Source: Symbiodinium natans (taxonomy: Eukaryota; Sar; Dinophyceae; Suessiales; Symbiodiniaceae). Taken from it: 30,000 bases of DNA. Positions 9,124 through 17,584 of the stretch are shown piece by piece; position 1 is the stretch's first letter; the number at the start of each line of letters is the position of its first letter. The translations under genes were made by a program, and so were the position numbers. The stretch spans positions 52,501-82,500 of the forward strand of contig CAJNDS010000935.1 in the NCBI GenBank assembly GCA_905221605.1, written 5' to 3'. The notes below the pieces were generated by a model. It saw nothing but the letters and a program-made list of their open reading frames with translations. It was not told where the DNA came from and ran no database searches.

Positions 9124-9207
9124 GCTGCTAACCCCTCACTGCTACAGAGGGTCACCAGGCATTCGCGTACTTGATGTCCTCTCGAGGCGGGGCTTGGGTT
9201 GCTAACG
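9124..9207 (-). other. Short 5' flank of the ubiquitin-like/RCC1 gene
   Basis: Eighty-four bases separate the ATG from the resumed segmental duplication. A stretch close to the ATG (TGTAGCAGTGAGGGG on the coding strand) is shared with the pseudogene's flank, so it probably belongs to the 5' UTR or an acceptor region. No TATA-like or other promoter motif could be defended. Confidence 0.4.
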
Positions 9208-9498
9208 TCATATATCCTGAGCCGGCATCGGGAGTGTCTGCGGAAGTCCAAACATAGAAGGACCCATCATGTGCTTTAGAGAACGGCCTCTCAGTGCTCG
9301 GGGAAATCAACCTTTTGTGGTGGAATCAGCTTTCCGCAAGCGGCGCGGCGATGTGCCTCCAGACGTCCGCAAAACCCGGGATTTGTGCACGACTTCTTTC
9401 CGACCGGCCCTACTTACACCCGGAACTCAAACCTTCACTGCCCGAAGGTCTACGCACTCTCTTGCGACCGCTCCAAACAGGCTCGTGCTCTTCGCAAG

Positions 9499-9625
9499 TC
9501 CTTCGTCGATTTAGGCAAGTCCTTCGTCGATTTAGGCAAGTCCTTCGTTGATTTTAAGCAAGTCCTTCGTCGATTTCGGCAAGCCCTTCGTCGATTTAGG
9601 CAAGCCCTTCGTCGATTTAGGCAAA
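9499..9625. repeat. Six-copy 21-bp tandem repeat
   Basis: Six units of the type CCTTCGTCGATTTAGGCAAG plus one base; the third has one extra base and TTTTAAG. Copy A of the duplication has a single unit at 1249-1269, so the expansion happened after duplication. Confidence 0.9.
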
Positions 9626-9736
9626 TGGGTCAATGGGTTTGGTGCGAGAGTGGGGTGGGGACCCTCTGCAAGCCTTTTTCGTTCTTGCAAAACTCTTCGG
9701 AGTCTAATGCTTAGGGTTCAAAAACTCCCGATGACC

Positions 9737-9807
9737 TTAAACCCTAAACCCTAAACCCTAAACCCTAAACCCTAAACCCTAAACTCTAAACCCTAAACCC
9801 TAAACCC
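9737..9807. repeat. Interstitial CCCTAAA array
   Basis: About ten units with one CTCTAAA variant, the counterpart of 1373-1487 in the other copy. Confidence 0.9.
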
Positions 9808-9849
9808 TTTTCTTGGCTTTCTCTTGTTTTGTTTCTCTTGGGTGCCTTG

Positions 9850-10145
9850 CATTTTTTTGTCAATTTTTTATCATTTTTTTTCATTTTGCGGGAGCTGCCC
9901 GAGGGTCCCGGGCCTCCCGGAAGCTCTCCGGAAACTCCGGAGACGCCAAAACGCGAAGCCTTTTCATTTTCTTATCATTTTGTATCATTTTTTAAATTTT
10001 GACGGGAGCTACCCGGAACCCTCGGGCCCCAAATGCTAACAATATGAAAAAATGATAAAATGACGATAATGCACCAGGCTACCAGAACTACCCCAAAATG
10101 ACAAATTAATTATTTTTCACGATCTCAGTCTGTGGCTGTAAGAAC
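9850..10145. mobile_element. AT-rich segment with repeated and inverted TATCATTTT words
   Basis: Present only in copy B. TTATCATTTT occurs twice on the plus strand (about 9868 and 9972) and inverted as AAAATGATAA near 10048. GC-rich cores near 9890-9920 and 10003-10028 resemble each other (GGGAGCTGCCCG and GGGAGCTACCCG). Likely an inserted element; ends are not defined. Confidence 0.4.
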
Positions 10146-10339
10146 CTCTTAAGTTTAAGGCTTCAGGGATCTCAACTTGGTTTTTGTCTCATGTTCTTGG
10201 TATGCTCTTGTTCTATTCCTTTGGGGAGCCTTGAGCAGCTTCTGGGAGCAAATGGGTTTTGTGCGTCAGTTTCGGAAAAACTGGGTTTAGGGTTCAGGGT
10301 TTAGGATCGAAATGTTATGGGACCCTCTGGGCAGGGTTT

Positions 10340-11220
10340 AGGATTTAGGGTTTAGGGTTTAGCTGAAAATATGAGCCTCTGAACTCCGGGCAGAAGAGGC
10401 TGCAGAATGTCCCAAGTACCAACCTGAACACTTACAACCCGTAAAAACCCTTTCAAGCCAAGAAAGCCCAAAACCCTAACGCCCCAAAAACCTTAAACCA
10501 TTTAAGCCCTTTGACCCCTGAACCCTAAACCCGAAACCCTAAACCCTAAACCCAAACCTAAACCCGTTAAGCCCTTAGAACCCAGCACAAGCATGGCAGA
10601 GTCACTTGGTGACTGCCGCTTCTTCCTGCCCAAAGCTCTGGAACCTCAGAGGAACGAGTTTAGGGTTTAGGGTTTAGGGTCTAGGGTTTAGGGTTTAGCG
10701 CTTGGGTTCAGGGCTGCGGGTTGAGGGTTTACGGTTTGAGGCAGTTTGAGGGTCCCGAAACCCTAAGAAACCGCAGGGTTTGGTGGGTCTAGTCTCGGGG
10801 ATGTCTTGGTGAGTTCTCTCAAATATGGTCCTTTTTTGGATACCCGAAATATGAGGGGCTGCCTTATAGTAGTAACCCCAAAAGAGGCCGCATTGCAGAG
10901 AAGTGACCCCACAAAACCCTACACCGAAATACAGCCCTAAACCCTAAACCCCCAAATCTGAAAACAAAAACCATAAGCCCGGTGCTAGGTGTAAGGGCAA
11001 GGCTTGACCCGCCACTACGCCAAAGAGACAAAACCCTGAACACGAAACCCCCCCCAAACCCAAAAGAACCCGACAAACGCAAACAACCCTAGCAAGAACC
11101 CCAACAAAAACCCACAAAAAAAACCAGAACAAAAGCCCTAAAGCCCCTGTAAAATGACCCATCAACACCCCTAAACAACCCAAGCAAACCCTAAAACACC
11201 CTAAGCCCTCAAGACCCTAA
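10340..11220. other. Anonymous sequence, no gene seen
   Basis: Degenerate CCCTAAA words near 10520-10565, a TTTAGGG cluster at 10659-10697, and a long C/A-rich stretch at 10860-11220 with many 'aaccc' words. Minus-strand frames here are low-complexity by-products. Confidence 0.45.
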
Positions 11221-11323
11221 ACTTACTTCTCCAATAACCAAGGGGAAAAAAGGTTAAACTTTACTATACCTACTACATAAGGAAGCCCAAAAAGTTTAAA
11301 GTTCAACTAAAGGCGAAGTAAGT
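11221..11323. mobile_element. Inverted-repeat element, family G (MITE-like)
   Basis: Ends ACTTACTTC and GAAGTAAGT are perfect 9-bp inverted repeats, and internal AGGTTAAACTTTA and AAAGTTTAAAGTT continue the symmetry. About 103 bp and A-rich, without coding capacity. Single copy in this window. Confidence 0.5.
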
Positions 11324-11420
11324 AAACCAACGCCATCAAGCCCCGAGAGGCACCCAACGCATCCAACCCCGAGTCTGAGCAGCAGCCCGCAGACACTGGA
11401 CCCTCAATGCCAAATCCAGG

Positions 11421-11500
11421 GGTTTAGGGTTTAGGGTTTAGGGTTTAGGGTTTAGGGTTTAGGGTTTAGGGTTTAGGGTTTAGGGTTGAACCCTAACCCT
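11421..11500. repeat. TTTAGGG array meeting short CCCTAA run
   Basis: About nine TTTAGGG units, then GGGTTGAACCCTAACCCT, giving a second head-to-head telomere-type junction near 11487. Confidence 0.85.
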
Positions 11501-11517
11501 CCCCCAAAAAACCCTGT

Positions 11518-11550
11518 AAGAACCCCCGCCCCCCTTAACGGGGGGTTCTT
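11518..11550. other. GC-rich hairpin
   Basis: AAGAACCCCC and GGGGGTTCTT form a perfect 10-bp stem around a loop of about 13 bases. No adjacent gene gives it a role. Confidence 0.6.
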
Positions 11551-11555
11551 AATTT

Positions 11556-11684
11556 TAGGTTTACAGGGTTTATAGGGCTTATAGGGTTTAGAGAGTTTAG
11601 AGGGTTTATAGGGCTTATAGGGCTTATAGGGTTTACAGAGTTCATAGGGTTTATAGGGTTTATAGGGCTTATAGGGTGTAGGGT
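11556..11684. repeat. Variant array of TATAGGG-type units
   Basis: Repeats of TTTATAGGG and CTTATAGGG, with a few TTTAGAGGG, about nine bases long. A two-base expansion of the telomere unit that has spread locally. Confidence 0.8.
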
Positions 11685-11835
11685 CTGCGCCCTAGAAACC
11701 CCAAGGCAGCCAAGGCAGGAACCAGCCCGCAGACTGGCGATGGTTGAGGAGGGCCGCAAGAAGCCGCGTGCTCGTCGCCAGCATCGCCTCACGCTGCGAG
11801 GCTTCCGCCCAGGAACTCCTTTAAAGCCCTCGAAG

Positions 11836-11905
11836 GGTTTAGGGTTTTGGGTTTAGGGTTTAGGGTTTGGGGTTTAGGGTTTAGGGCTTTAACCCTAAAC
11901 CCCAA
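11836..11905. repeat. TTTAGGG block flipping to CCCTAAA
   Basis: TTTAGGG, TTTTGGG and TTTGGGG units end in GGGCTTTAACCCTAAACCCC, a third head-to-head junction near 11889. Confidence 0.75.
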
Positions 11906-12364
11906 GACTCTGGAACCCAGAAACCTACACCCTTGAAGGGTGGTGGAGTTCAGGGACTCCGGGCTTGGGTGTTTCAGGGTTTAGGGGTTGAGGGTTCGGA
12001 GTCGATTGCAGGAAGGGAGGGAGCTGGACACCAAACCCCTCCGCAGTGCATCCGTTAGATGTCTTGAAACTTGTCGCTGGGTCAGTGTTGCACTGCAGTG
12101 TGCGAATTAAACTGTCCTGGGCAGAAGCTCTGAACTCATGCCTCAGCGCTCACTGCCAGGCCATGCATCTTCGCCTCAAGTCAGGATTTTTTCGGCGAGA
12201 TATCGGCATGTAACCTAATCCATGCACCATACACTCAAAACCCAGAAGGCAACAAAAACACCGACAACGCAACGCCAAGTAACAGTACTATGAAAATCAG
12301 TGTCGTGCAGCACCGTCGACTTGCCCCCCTCCAAACCCTGCACCCCAAACCCTCAGCCGTACTG
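11906..12364. other. Anonymous sequence, no gene seen
   Basis: Mostly non-repetitive, moderately GC-rich. No domain-bearing frame, RNA gene or inverted repeat recognised. Confidence 0.45.
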
Positions 12365-12444
12365 AAACCCTAAACCCTAACCCTGAACCCTAACCCTAAA
12401 CCCTAAACCCTAAACCCTAAACCCTAAACCCTAAACCCTAAACC
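12365..12444. repeat. CCCTAAA array with 6-base CCCTAA units
   Basis: About eleven units; several near the start are CCCTAA or CCCTGAA. Confidence 0.85.
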
Positions 12445-12602
12445 GCTGTGCTAGGGGTGGGGCTTCAAGGGCCACCTTGTACCCAAGGGCTGGTACTTCC
12501 TCACGTGGTTGCCGTTAGCACTTGCGGCACGGAGACCCCAAGCCTCAATGCCCTAACAGCCTCAACCCTTACTGCCCTAACACCCTAAGTCCTTAAACTT
12601 TA

Positions 12603-12670
12603 ACCCCTAACCCCTAAACCCTAAACCCTAAACCCTGAACCCTAAACCCTCAACCCTAAACCCTAAACCC
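12603..12670. repeat. CCCTAAA block
   Basis: About nine units with CCCTGAA and CCCTCAA variants. Confidence 0.85.
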
Positions 12671-12755
12671 TGGAGGTGCGTGGAGGCCTTGGCCCTCAAG
12701 TGTTGCGACAGTCTTGGCGTGGAGGAGGTAAGCTCGAACATCTTCAAGACCTGAA

Positions 12756-12850
12756 GGTTTAGGGTTTAGGGTTTAGGGTTTAGGGTTTAGGGTTTAGGGT
12801 TTAGGGTTTAGGGTTTAGGGTTTAGGGTTTAGGGTTTAGGGTTTAGGGTT
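12756..12850. repeat. Interstitial TTTAGGG array
   Basis: About 13 near-perfect units in the orientation opposite to the block at 12603-12670, 86 bases away. Confidence 0.95.
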
Positions 12851-13418
12851 TGCTGTGATAGGGCGTAGATGCTGTGAAGGTTCGGTTTTGGAACAAGCTC
12901 GAAAGCTTCGTGAGGCGCGAAGAGCAGCTTTGGTCCGATTGTGGAAGGCCATCTAACATTTTCTCCCACCCCACGCCGTCCGAGGCGGCAAAGCCACCCA
13001 AGCCTTTTTAGGGTTTAGGCCTAAACTCAAGTCGACTGCTTGCTTTCCACAAACTTCTTCATTCCGTCACGGTGGTCGCCAGCCCGGTTCAGGTTCACAA
13101 AAAAAGCCACAGGTCACAGGCAGAAGGGCAGAAAGGCCCAGAGGGCCTGGGCAACCAGCACAAAGACGGAGTGCAAGGAAGGTGCACGGGGCCCAGGGAG
13201 GGGTTCAGGGGCCCGGGGGGCTCCCCCCCGAAAAGGTCAGCCACGACTTGGGCCACGACCTGAATGTTTAGGGTATTTACGAAATGGTCCCGAGGAGAAC
13301 GTCTTCCGGTACCGGGCCCATCGTGGGCGCTACCGACCCCCATGCTGTGGGAGGCGGGCGAGCGATCTGGGGTCGAAGACCTTACGCCGCCCCCCAACGC
13401 AGGGGGGCGGCCCAGGCC
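12851..13418. other. Anonymous GC-rich sequence
   Basis: Overlapping open frames occur on both strands (for example 13040-13444) but none shows a domain; GC richness alone explains them. A CCCCCC hairpin-like GCCGCCCCCC and GGGGGGCGGC pair lies near 13385-13412. Confidence 0.4.
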
Positions 13419-13443
13419 CTGAGTTTAGGGGGTTTAGGGTTTA

Positions 13444-13540
13444 GGGGGTACTAGGGTACAATCCCCATTAAGGACAGTTAGTATAAGGGGGGTGCGATAA
13501 TCCCCATCAAGGACTGTTAGTATAAGGGGCATCATCCCAA
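13444..13540. mobile_element. Two tandem right halves of a family A element
   Basis: 13444-13488 and 13489-13540 each match the right half of the family A copy at 20234-20343 (AATCCCCATTAAGGAC, TTAGTATAAGGGG); the second continues to CATCATCCCAA. TTTAGGG units lie to the left and CCCTAAA to the right. Confidence 0.75.
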
Positions 13541-13690
13541 CCCTAAACCCGAAACCCGGACCCGAAAAACACACCACTAAACCATTCAAGAAACCTTGAC
13601 CCCCCTCCTCCCCCGACAAAAAGGAACAACCCCAAACCCCCAGACCAATGACCAAAACCCTGAACCCAAACCCCCCCAAACCCCCAACCC
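13541..13690. other. C-rich degenerate spacer
   Basis: CCCGAAA, CCCCAAA and CCCCCAAA words between the family A halves and the large CCCTAAA array. Confidence 0.5.
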
Positions 13691-14099
13691 CCCTAAACCC
13701 TAAACCCTACACCCCCTCAACCCTAAACCCCAAACCCCCTAAACTAAACCCTAAACCCTAATCCCTGAACTCTAAAACCCTAAACCCTAAACCCTAAACC
13801 CTAAACCCCAAACCCCAAACCCTAAACCCTAAACCCTAACCCTAAACCCTAAACCCTAAACCCTAAACCCTAAACCCTAAACCCTAAACCCTAAACCCTA
13901 AACCCTAAACCCTAAACCCTAAACCCTAAACCCTAAACCCTAAACCCTAAACCCTAAACCTAACCCTAAACCCTAAACCCTAAACCCTAAACCCTAAACC
14001 CTAAACCCTAAACCCTAAACCCTAAACCCTAAACCCTAAACCCTAAACCCTAAACCCTAAACCCTAAACCCTAAACCCTAAACCCTAAACCCTAAACCT
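13691..14099. repeat. Largest CCCTAAA array of the window
   Basis: About 400 bases; degenerate at the left (CCCTACA, CCCCAAA) and nearly perfect from about 13835, with a one-unit indel near 13955 (AAACCTAACCC). The gradient from degenerate to perfect suggests growth or homogenisation from the right. Confidence 0.95.
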
Positions 14100-14194
14100 C
14101 GAACCCGAGGCTGGCTGGGAAAGCCCTGCGTGGGAATCTCGGGGACGCGGCAGTGCGAGCAATTTTGGCACCGTAGGCATCAAGCACCTCGCAG

Positions 14195-14365
14195 GTTAGG
14201 GTCTAGGGTCTAGGGTCTAGGGTCTAGGGTCTAGGGTCTAGGGTTTAGGGTTTAGGGTTTAGGGTTTAGGGTTTAGGGTTTAGGGTTTAGGGTTTAGGGT
14301 TTGGGGTTTGGGGTTTGGGGTTTAGGGTTTAGGGTTTGGGGTTTGGGGTTTAGGGTTTGGGGTTT
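14195..14365. repeat. TTTAGGG array with GGGTCTA and TTTGGGG sub-arrays
   Basis: Starts with about seven GGGTCTA units, then about nine TTTAGGG units, then mixed TTTGGGG. It runs opposite to the array at 13691-14099, with only 95 bases of unique DNA between them. Confidence 0.9.
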
Positions 14366-14451
14366 ACATGCAAAGTGCCTTGAGTTTCCGCTTTCTCCAG
14401 GCCAGCGACAGCTCACAAACGGAAACTCGACTCTACGCAGAAGAAGACTTG

Positions 14452-14508
14452 AGATGTGCTCCCTTATACTCAGAGTCCTAAATTGGGATGATAATAGGGG
14501 GGTACTCT
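14452..14508. mobile_element. Left half of a family A element
   Basis: Matches the left half of 20234-20343: CCCTTATACT, AGTCCTAAATTGGGAT, then AGGGGGGTACT. The right terminal repeat is absent. Confidence 0.65.
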
Positions 14509-14784
14509 ACTGCCAACAGAAGACTGCAGAAGAAGCAAGAAGCAAACAATACCACTCCGAGGAAAGGGAAAGGCGGACGAAGAAGTCAGAAACGGCCGCG
14601 CGTTGAAACCGTACCCTATTTCATTGGGAGTAAGCGCCTTGCCTAGGCGACGTGATTGCTTTGGCTGCTTGCAAAGAAGGCCGATTTTAGAGGGTGTCGT
14701 TGCGAAACGTTGGGCTTTTCCAGAACTTTCATGTCGTTTTGTTAGTTGGGGCTGCAGCGCGATGCATTCGGACAATCCTTTTGC

Positions 14785-15088
14785 GTGCGTCTTAAGCTTT
14801 GCAACGGCCTTTGACAAGCAAGTCTGAAGCAACAACGCTGTAAATAGCAGTGTTTGGGCAAAGGGCATGAACACTTGTGCATGAGCACTTGTGACAGCGC
14901 GTCTGGTTGCAGAAAAATTCAACATACTCTTGCAATGTATATAATGTAAAGGCAAACGCGCTGAACATTCCAGTGTGGTGCGCAAAAGGCTTGTGACAGT
15001 GCATCTTGTTCCAGAAACGTCAAACATCCTGTGCAGCATGTTGTGTAGAGGAGCAAACGTTGTGACTACAGGTGTGGTTAGAGCCACA
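14785..15088. repeat. Diverged 102-bp tandem repeat, about three units
   Basis: CTTGTGACAG at 14888 and 14990 starts two units that share GTTGCAGAAA/GTTCCAGAAA, TCAAACAT/TCAACATA and GGCAAACG/AGCAAACG. A weaker earlier unit ends TTTGGGCAAAGGG. Because 102 is divisible by three, a minus-strand open frame (14470-15087, 205 codons) also shows a 34-residue repeat, but it has no known domain and runs out through a family A fragment. Confidence 0.65.
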
Positions 15089-15111
15089 TGGTCGAAACCA
15101 ACCCCAACCCC

Positions 15112-15128
15112 CTGCCCCCCCCCCCCCC
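15112..15128. repeat. Poly-C run
   Basis: About 17 C residues broken by nothing, flanked by CCCCTG and TCTCC. Confidence 0.85.
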
Positions 15129-15178
15129 TCTCCTGCTAACCCCTTGATCTCTAAGCATGCGACCCAGGGTCTGGGTTT

Positions 15179-15222
15179 AGGGTTTAGGGTTTGGGGTTTA
15201 GGGTTTTGGGTTTAGGGCTTGG
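15179..15222. repeat. TTTAGGG block beside a family B element
   Basis: TTTAGGG, TTTGGGG and TTTTGGG units immediately left of the element at 15225-15375. Confidence 0.8.
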
Positions 15223-15224
15223 TC

Positions 15225-15375
15225 TTAGGGTAGTTCCATGGTCCCTTAGCCTGGGCCCTTAAAAGAGGACCCCTTATATACTCATTATGTACCCTATAAA
15301 ACCCAAGGGCCCATACATCAGAACCCTTTAAATGAGGTAAGGGACCATATTAAGGGCCCATGGAACTACCCTTAG
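15225..15375. mobile_element. Inverted-repeat element, family B, best copy (MITE-like)
   Basis: Ends TTAGGGTAGTTCCATGG and CCATGGAACTACCCTTAG are inverted copies. The interior ACCCCTTATATACTC...CCCTATAAAACCCAAGGGCCC recurs at 16878-16990 and 21161-21344. About 151 bp with no open frame of note. Confidence 0.8.
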
Positions 15376-15383
15376 ACTCGGGG

Positions 15384-15424
15384 TTTAGGGTTTAGGGTTT
15401 AGGGTTTAGGGTTTAGGGCTTGGG
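15384..15424. repeat. TTTAGGG block
   Basis: About five units, just right of the family B element. Confidence 0.85.
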
Positions 15425-15505
15425 GTTTGGGGCTTTAAGCCTCTGGGCTCAAAGGCTTCCAGTCTTAGGGCCTCAGGGTGTTTTGGAGGTTTAGGACCTG
15501 GCCAG

Positions 15506-15582
15506 AAACCCTAAACCCTAAACCCTAAACCCTAAACCCTAAACCCTAAACCCTAAACCCTAAACCCTAAACCCTAAACCCT
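15506..15582. repeat. Interstitial CCCTAAA array
   Basis: About eleven near-perfect units. Confidence 0.95.
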
Positions 15583-16089
15583 TCTAAGCCCTGCCTCTGG
15601 CTGGCTTTTGAAGACGCCCCGGAGGAGGCCCAGGCACTTCGCTGAGGCCACAAAGAGGCGATCCGACCTTTAGGGTTTAGGGTTTAGAAATGGGTGCGGG
15701 TGGTTTGGGGTGTGAGGTTTAGGGTTTAGGGTTTAGGGTTTAGGGTTTCTGGTTTAGGGTTTTGGGTTTAGGGCAACTTCCAGCCTACGAGGAGCAACAA
15801 GAATTGGGGGATCGGTCTAGGGTGTGGTGTATAGGCTGAAGCATCGGAATCTTTTGTTCAATGACCGCAATCAGGTGTTCCGTGCTATGCGATGGTCTGT
15901 GAAGGCTGGATGGCACTTCTTTCCATTTTTCCCTAAACCCTAAACCCTATATAACCCTAGACCCTAAACCTTATACCCTGAACTGTAAACCCTTCATGCC
16001 CTTCCTTGAAACAAACCACCTTAACCTGTTTCGACTTCGGCCTGAACCCCTTGTTAGTTGCAGCTGTTGTCATGTCACCTCGCGGTCTA
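15583..16089. other. Anonymous sequence with short telomere blocks
   Basis: TTTAGGG blocks at about 15670-15687 and 15717-15773; otherwise anonymous up to the GTC satellite. Confidence 0.5.
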
Positions 16090-16209
16090 GTCGTCGCCGT
16101 ACTCGTCGTCGTACTCGTCGTCGTACTCGTCGTCGTACTCGTCGTCGTGCTCGTCGTCGTACTCGTCGTCGTGCTCGTCGTCGTGCTCGTCGTCGTACTC
16201 GTCGTCGTA

Positions 16210-16250
<41 letters not shown>

Positions 16251-16733
16251 ACTCGTCGTCGTACTCGTCGTCGTACTGGTCGTCGTACTGGTCGTCGAGC
16301 TCGTCGTCGTACTCGTCGTCGTACTCGTCGTCGTACTCATCGTCGTGCTCGTCGTCGTACTGGTCGTCGTACTGGTCGTCGAGCTCGTCGTCGTACTCGT
16401 CGTCGTACTCGTCGTCGTACTCGTCGTCGTACTCGTCGTCGTGCTCGTCGTCGTGCTCGTCGTCGTACTGGTCGTCGTACTCGTCGTCGTACTCGTCGTC
16501 GTACTCGTCGTCGTACTGGTCGTCGTACTGGTCGTCGAGCTCGTCGTCTTACTCGTCGTCGTACTCGTCGTCGTACTCGTCGTCGTACTCGTCGTCGTAC
16601 TCGTCGTCGTACTCGTCGTCGTACTCGTCGTCGTGCTCGTCGTCGTGCTCGTCGTCGTGCTCGTCGTCGTACTCGTCGTCGTACTGGTCGTCGTCGTCGT
16701 CGTCGTCGTCGTGGTCGTCGTGGTGGTGGTGGT
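16090..16733. repeat. GTC-rich 12-bp satellite with higher-order pattern
   Basis: A 12-bp unit (TCGTCGTACTCG and variants with GTGC, TGG or GAGC) repeats in strict phase for about 644 bases, with a pure GTC tract near 16210-16249. A larger block built from two TACTGGTCGTCG units followed by AGC occurs at 16274, 16358 and 16514. All frames are long and open simply because the unit lacks stops (poly DDEY, VRRR, LVVV, STTT), so none is called as a gene. Confidence 0.95.
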
Positions 16734-16877
16734 GACAGCTGTTCATACAGTACGCCAACCTGAAGTAAGGCCTGTCCCAACACCCCGGGCGTCTCTTCAC
16801 AATTCAGCCGCAAGGCCTGGACGTGAAGCAGGTGACCACGGAAGGCAAAACCACTTCCTGTCCACGGAAACTTACTC

Positions 16878-16990
16878 GAGTAGTTGCATGGTCCCTTAAA
16901 GTATGGGTCCTTAAACGGAGACCCCTTATATACCCTATACAGCCCAAGGGTCCAGGTCAGGGACCCTATTAGGCCCCATAGAAACCTCAA
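16878..16990. mobile_element. Family B element, diverged copy
   Basis: TAGTTGCATGGTCCCTTAAA at the left, AGACCCCTTATATACCCTAT inside and ATTAGGCCCCATAGAAACCT at the right align with 15225-15375. Internally shorter. Confidence 0.75.
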
Positions 16991-17137
16991 GGGAACAAAT
17001 TTAACCTATGACTTGGCACAGGAACTCCGAATCCCAATCTCCGGCCGCAAACCATAAGCCATGACCTCTCACACTGGAACCCGAACTCCAAATCCTGAAG
17101 GTCCCAAGCCCTAAACGTAAACTCTACGCTTTATAAA

Positions 17138-17259
17138 AACCCTAAACCTAAACCCTAAACCCTAAACCCGAAACCCTAAATCCTAAACCCTAAACCCTAA
17201 ACCCTAAGCCCTAAGCCCTAAGCCCTAAACCCTAAACCCTAAACCCTAAACTCTAAACC
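17138..17259. repeat. CCCTAAA array with CCCTAAG sub-block
   Basis: About 17 units; four consecutive CCCTAAG units lie near 17203-17226. Confidence 0.9.
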
Positions 17260-17584
17260 TTGAAGCTGAACCCCTTAGCTGGGATGGTTTCGGGGTTCAG
17301 GGTGTTGGTGCTCTTAAACTCCGAGCCAGAAGCAACCCTGCCAGAATGCTCACCTTTTCGGGTTTAGGGTTTTGGGTTTAGCTGCCAGAATGCTCATTTT
17401 TTAGGGTTTAGGGTTTTGGGTTTAGGGTTTAGGGTTTGCCAGCCCACCTTTCTGTCCCTAGCATGCTCCCTTGCCGCTTCTGTCCGCAAGAGGGCACTTT
17501 GAAATTTCCTCGCCACGGAATGAGCAAAAGGAAGAAGCTGCTGCTCATCAGCACGGAGTTCGGGCCTTGGGACATCAAGATGCG
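17260..17584. other. Anonymous sequence with short TTTAGGG blocks
   Basis: A duplicated short piece (GCCAGAATGCTCA followed by TTTAGGG/TTTTGGG) occurs at about 17340 and 17382. A short plus-strand frame at 17436-17636 contains LLLISTEFGPW, faintly like the start of GT5 glucan synthases, but it is too short to call. Confidence 0.4.

Larger units (their letters stand above)
9208..10339. repeat. Segmental duplication copy B, right part
   Basis: Matches 958-1858 in the same order and orientation, with three differences: an expanded 21-bp tandem repeat (9499-9625), a shorter CCCTAAA array, and an AT-rich segment (about 9850-10145) where copy A has a shorter GC-rich piece plus a TTTAGGG array. The open frames at 9269-9714 differ from those in copy A, which argues against coding. 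Confidence 0.9.

Noticed and set aside
13040-13444. 134-codon plus-strand frame and its opposing frames
   Set aside because: High GC opens frames on both strands; no domain or repeat supports coding, and the end is in telomere-type sequence.
14470-15087. 205-codon minus-strand frame as a gene
   Set aside because: No domain, overlaps a tandem repeat and ends through a family A fragment; kept only as a repeat with a remark.
15957-16990. Five overlapping long frames (poly VRRR, LVVV, STTT, TRRR, DDEY)
   Set aside because: They are forced by a stop-free 12-bp repeat; six-frame openness is not evidence of coding.
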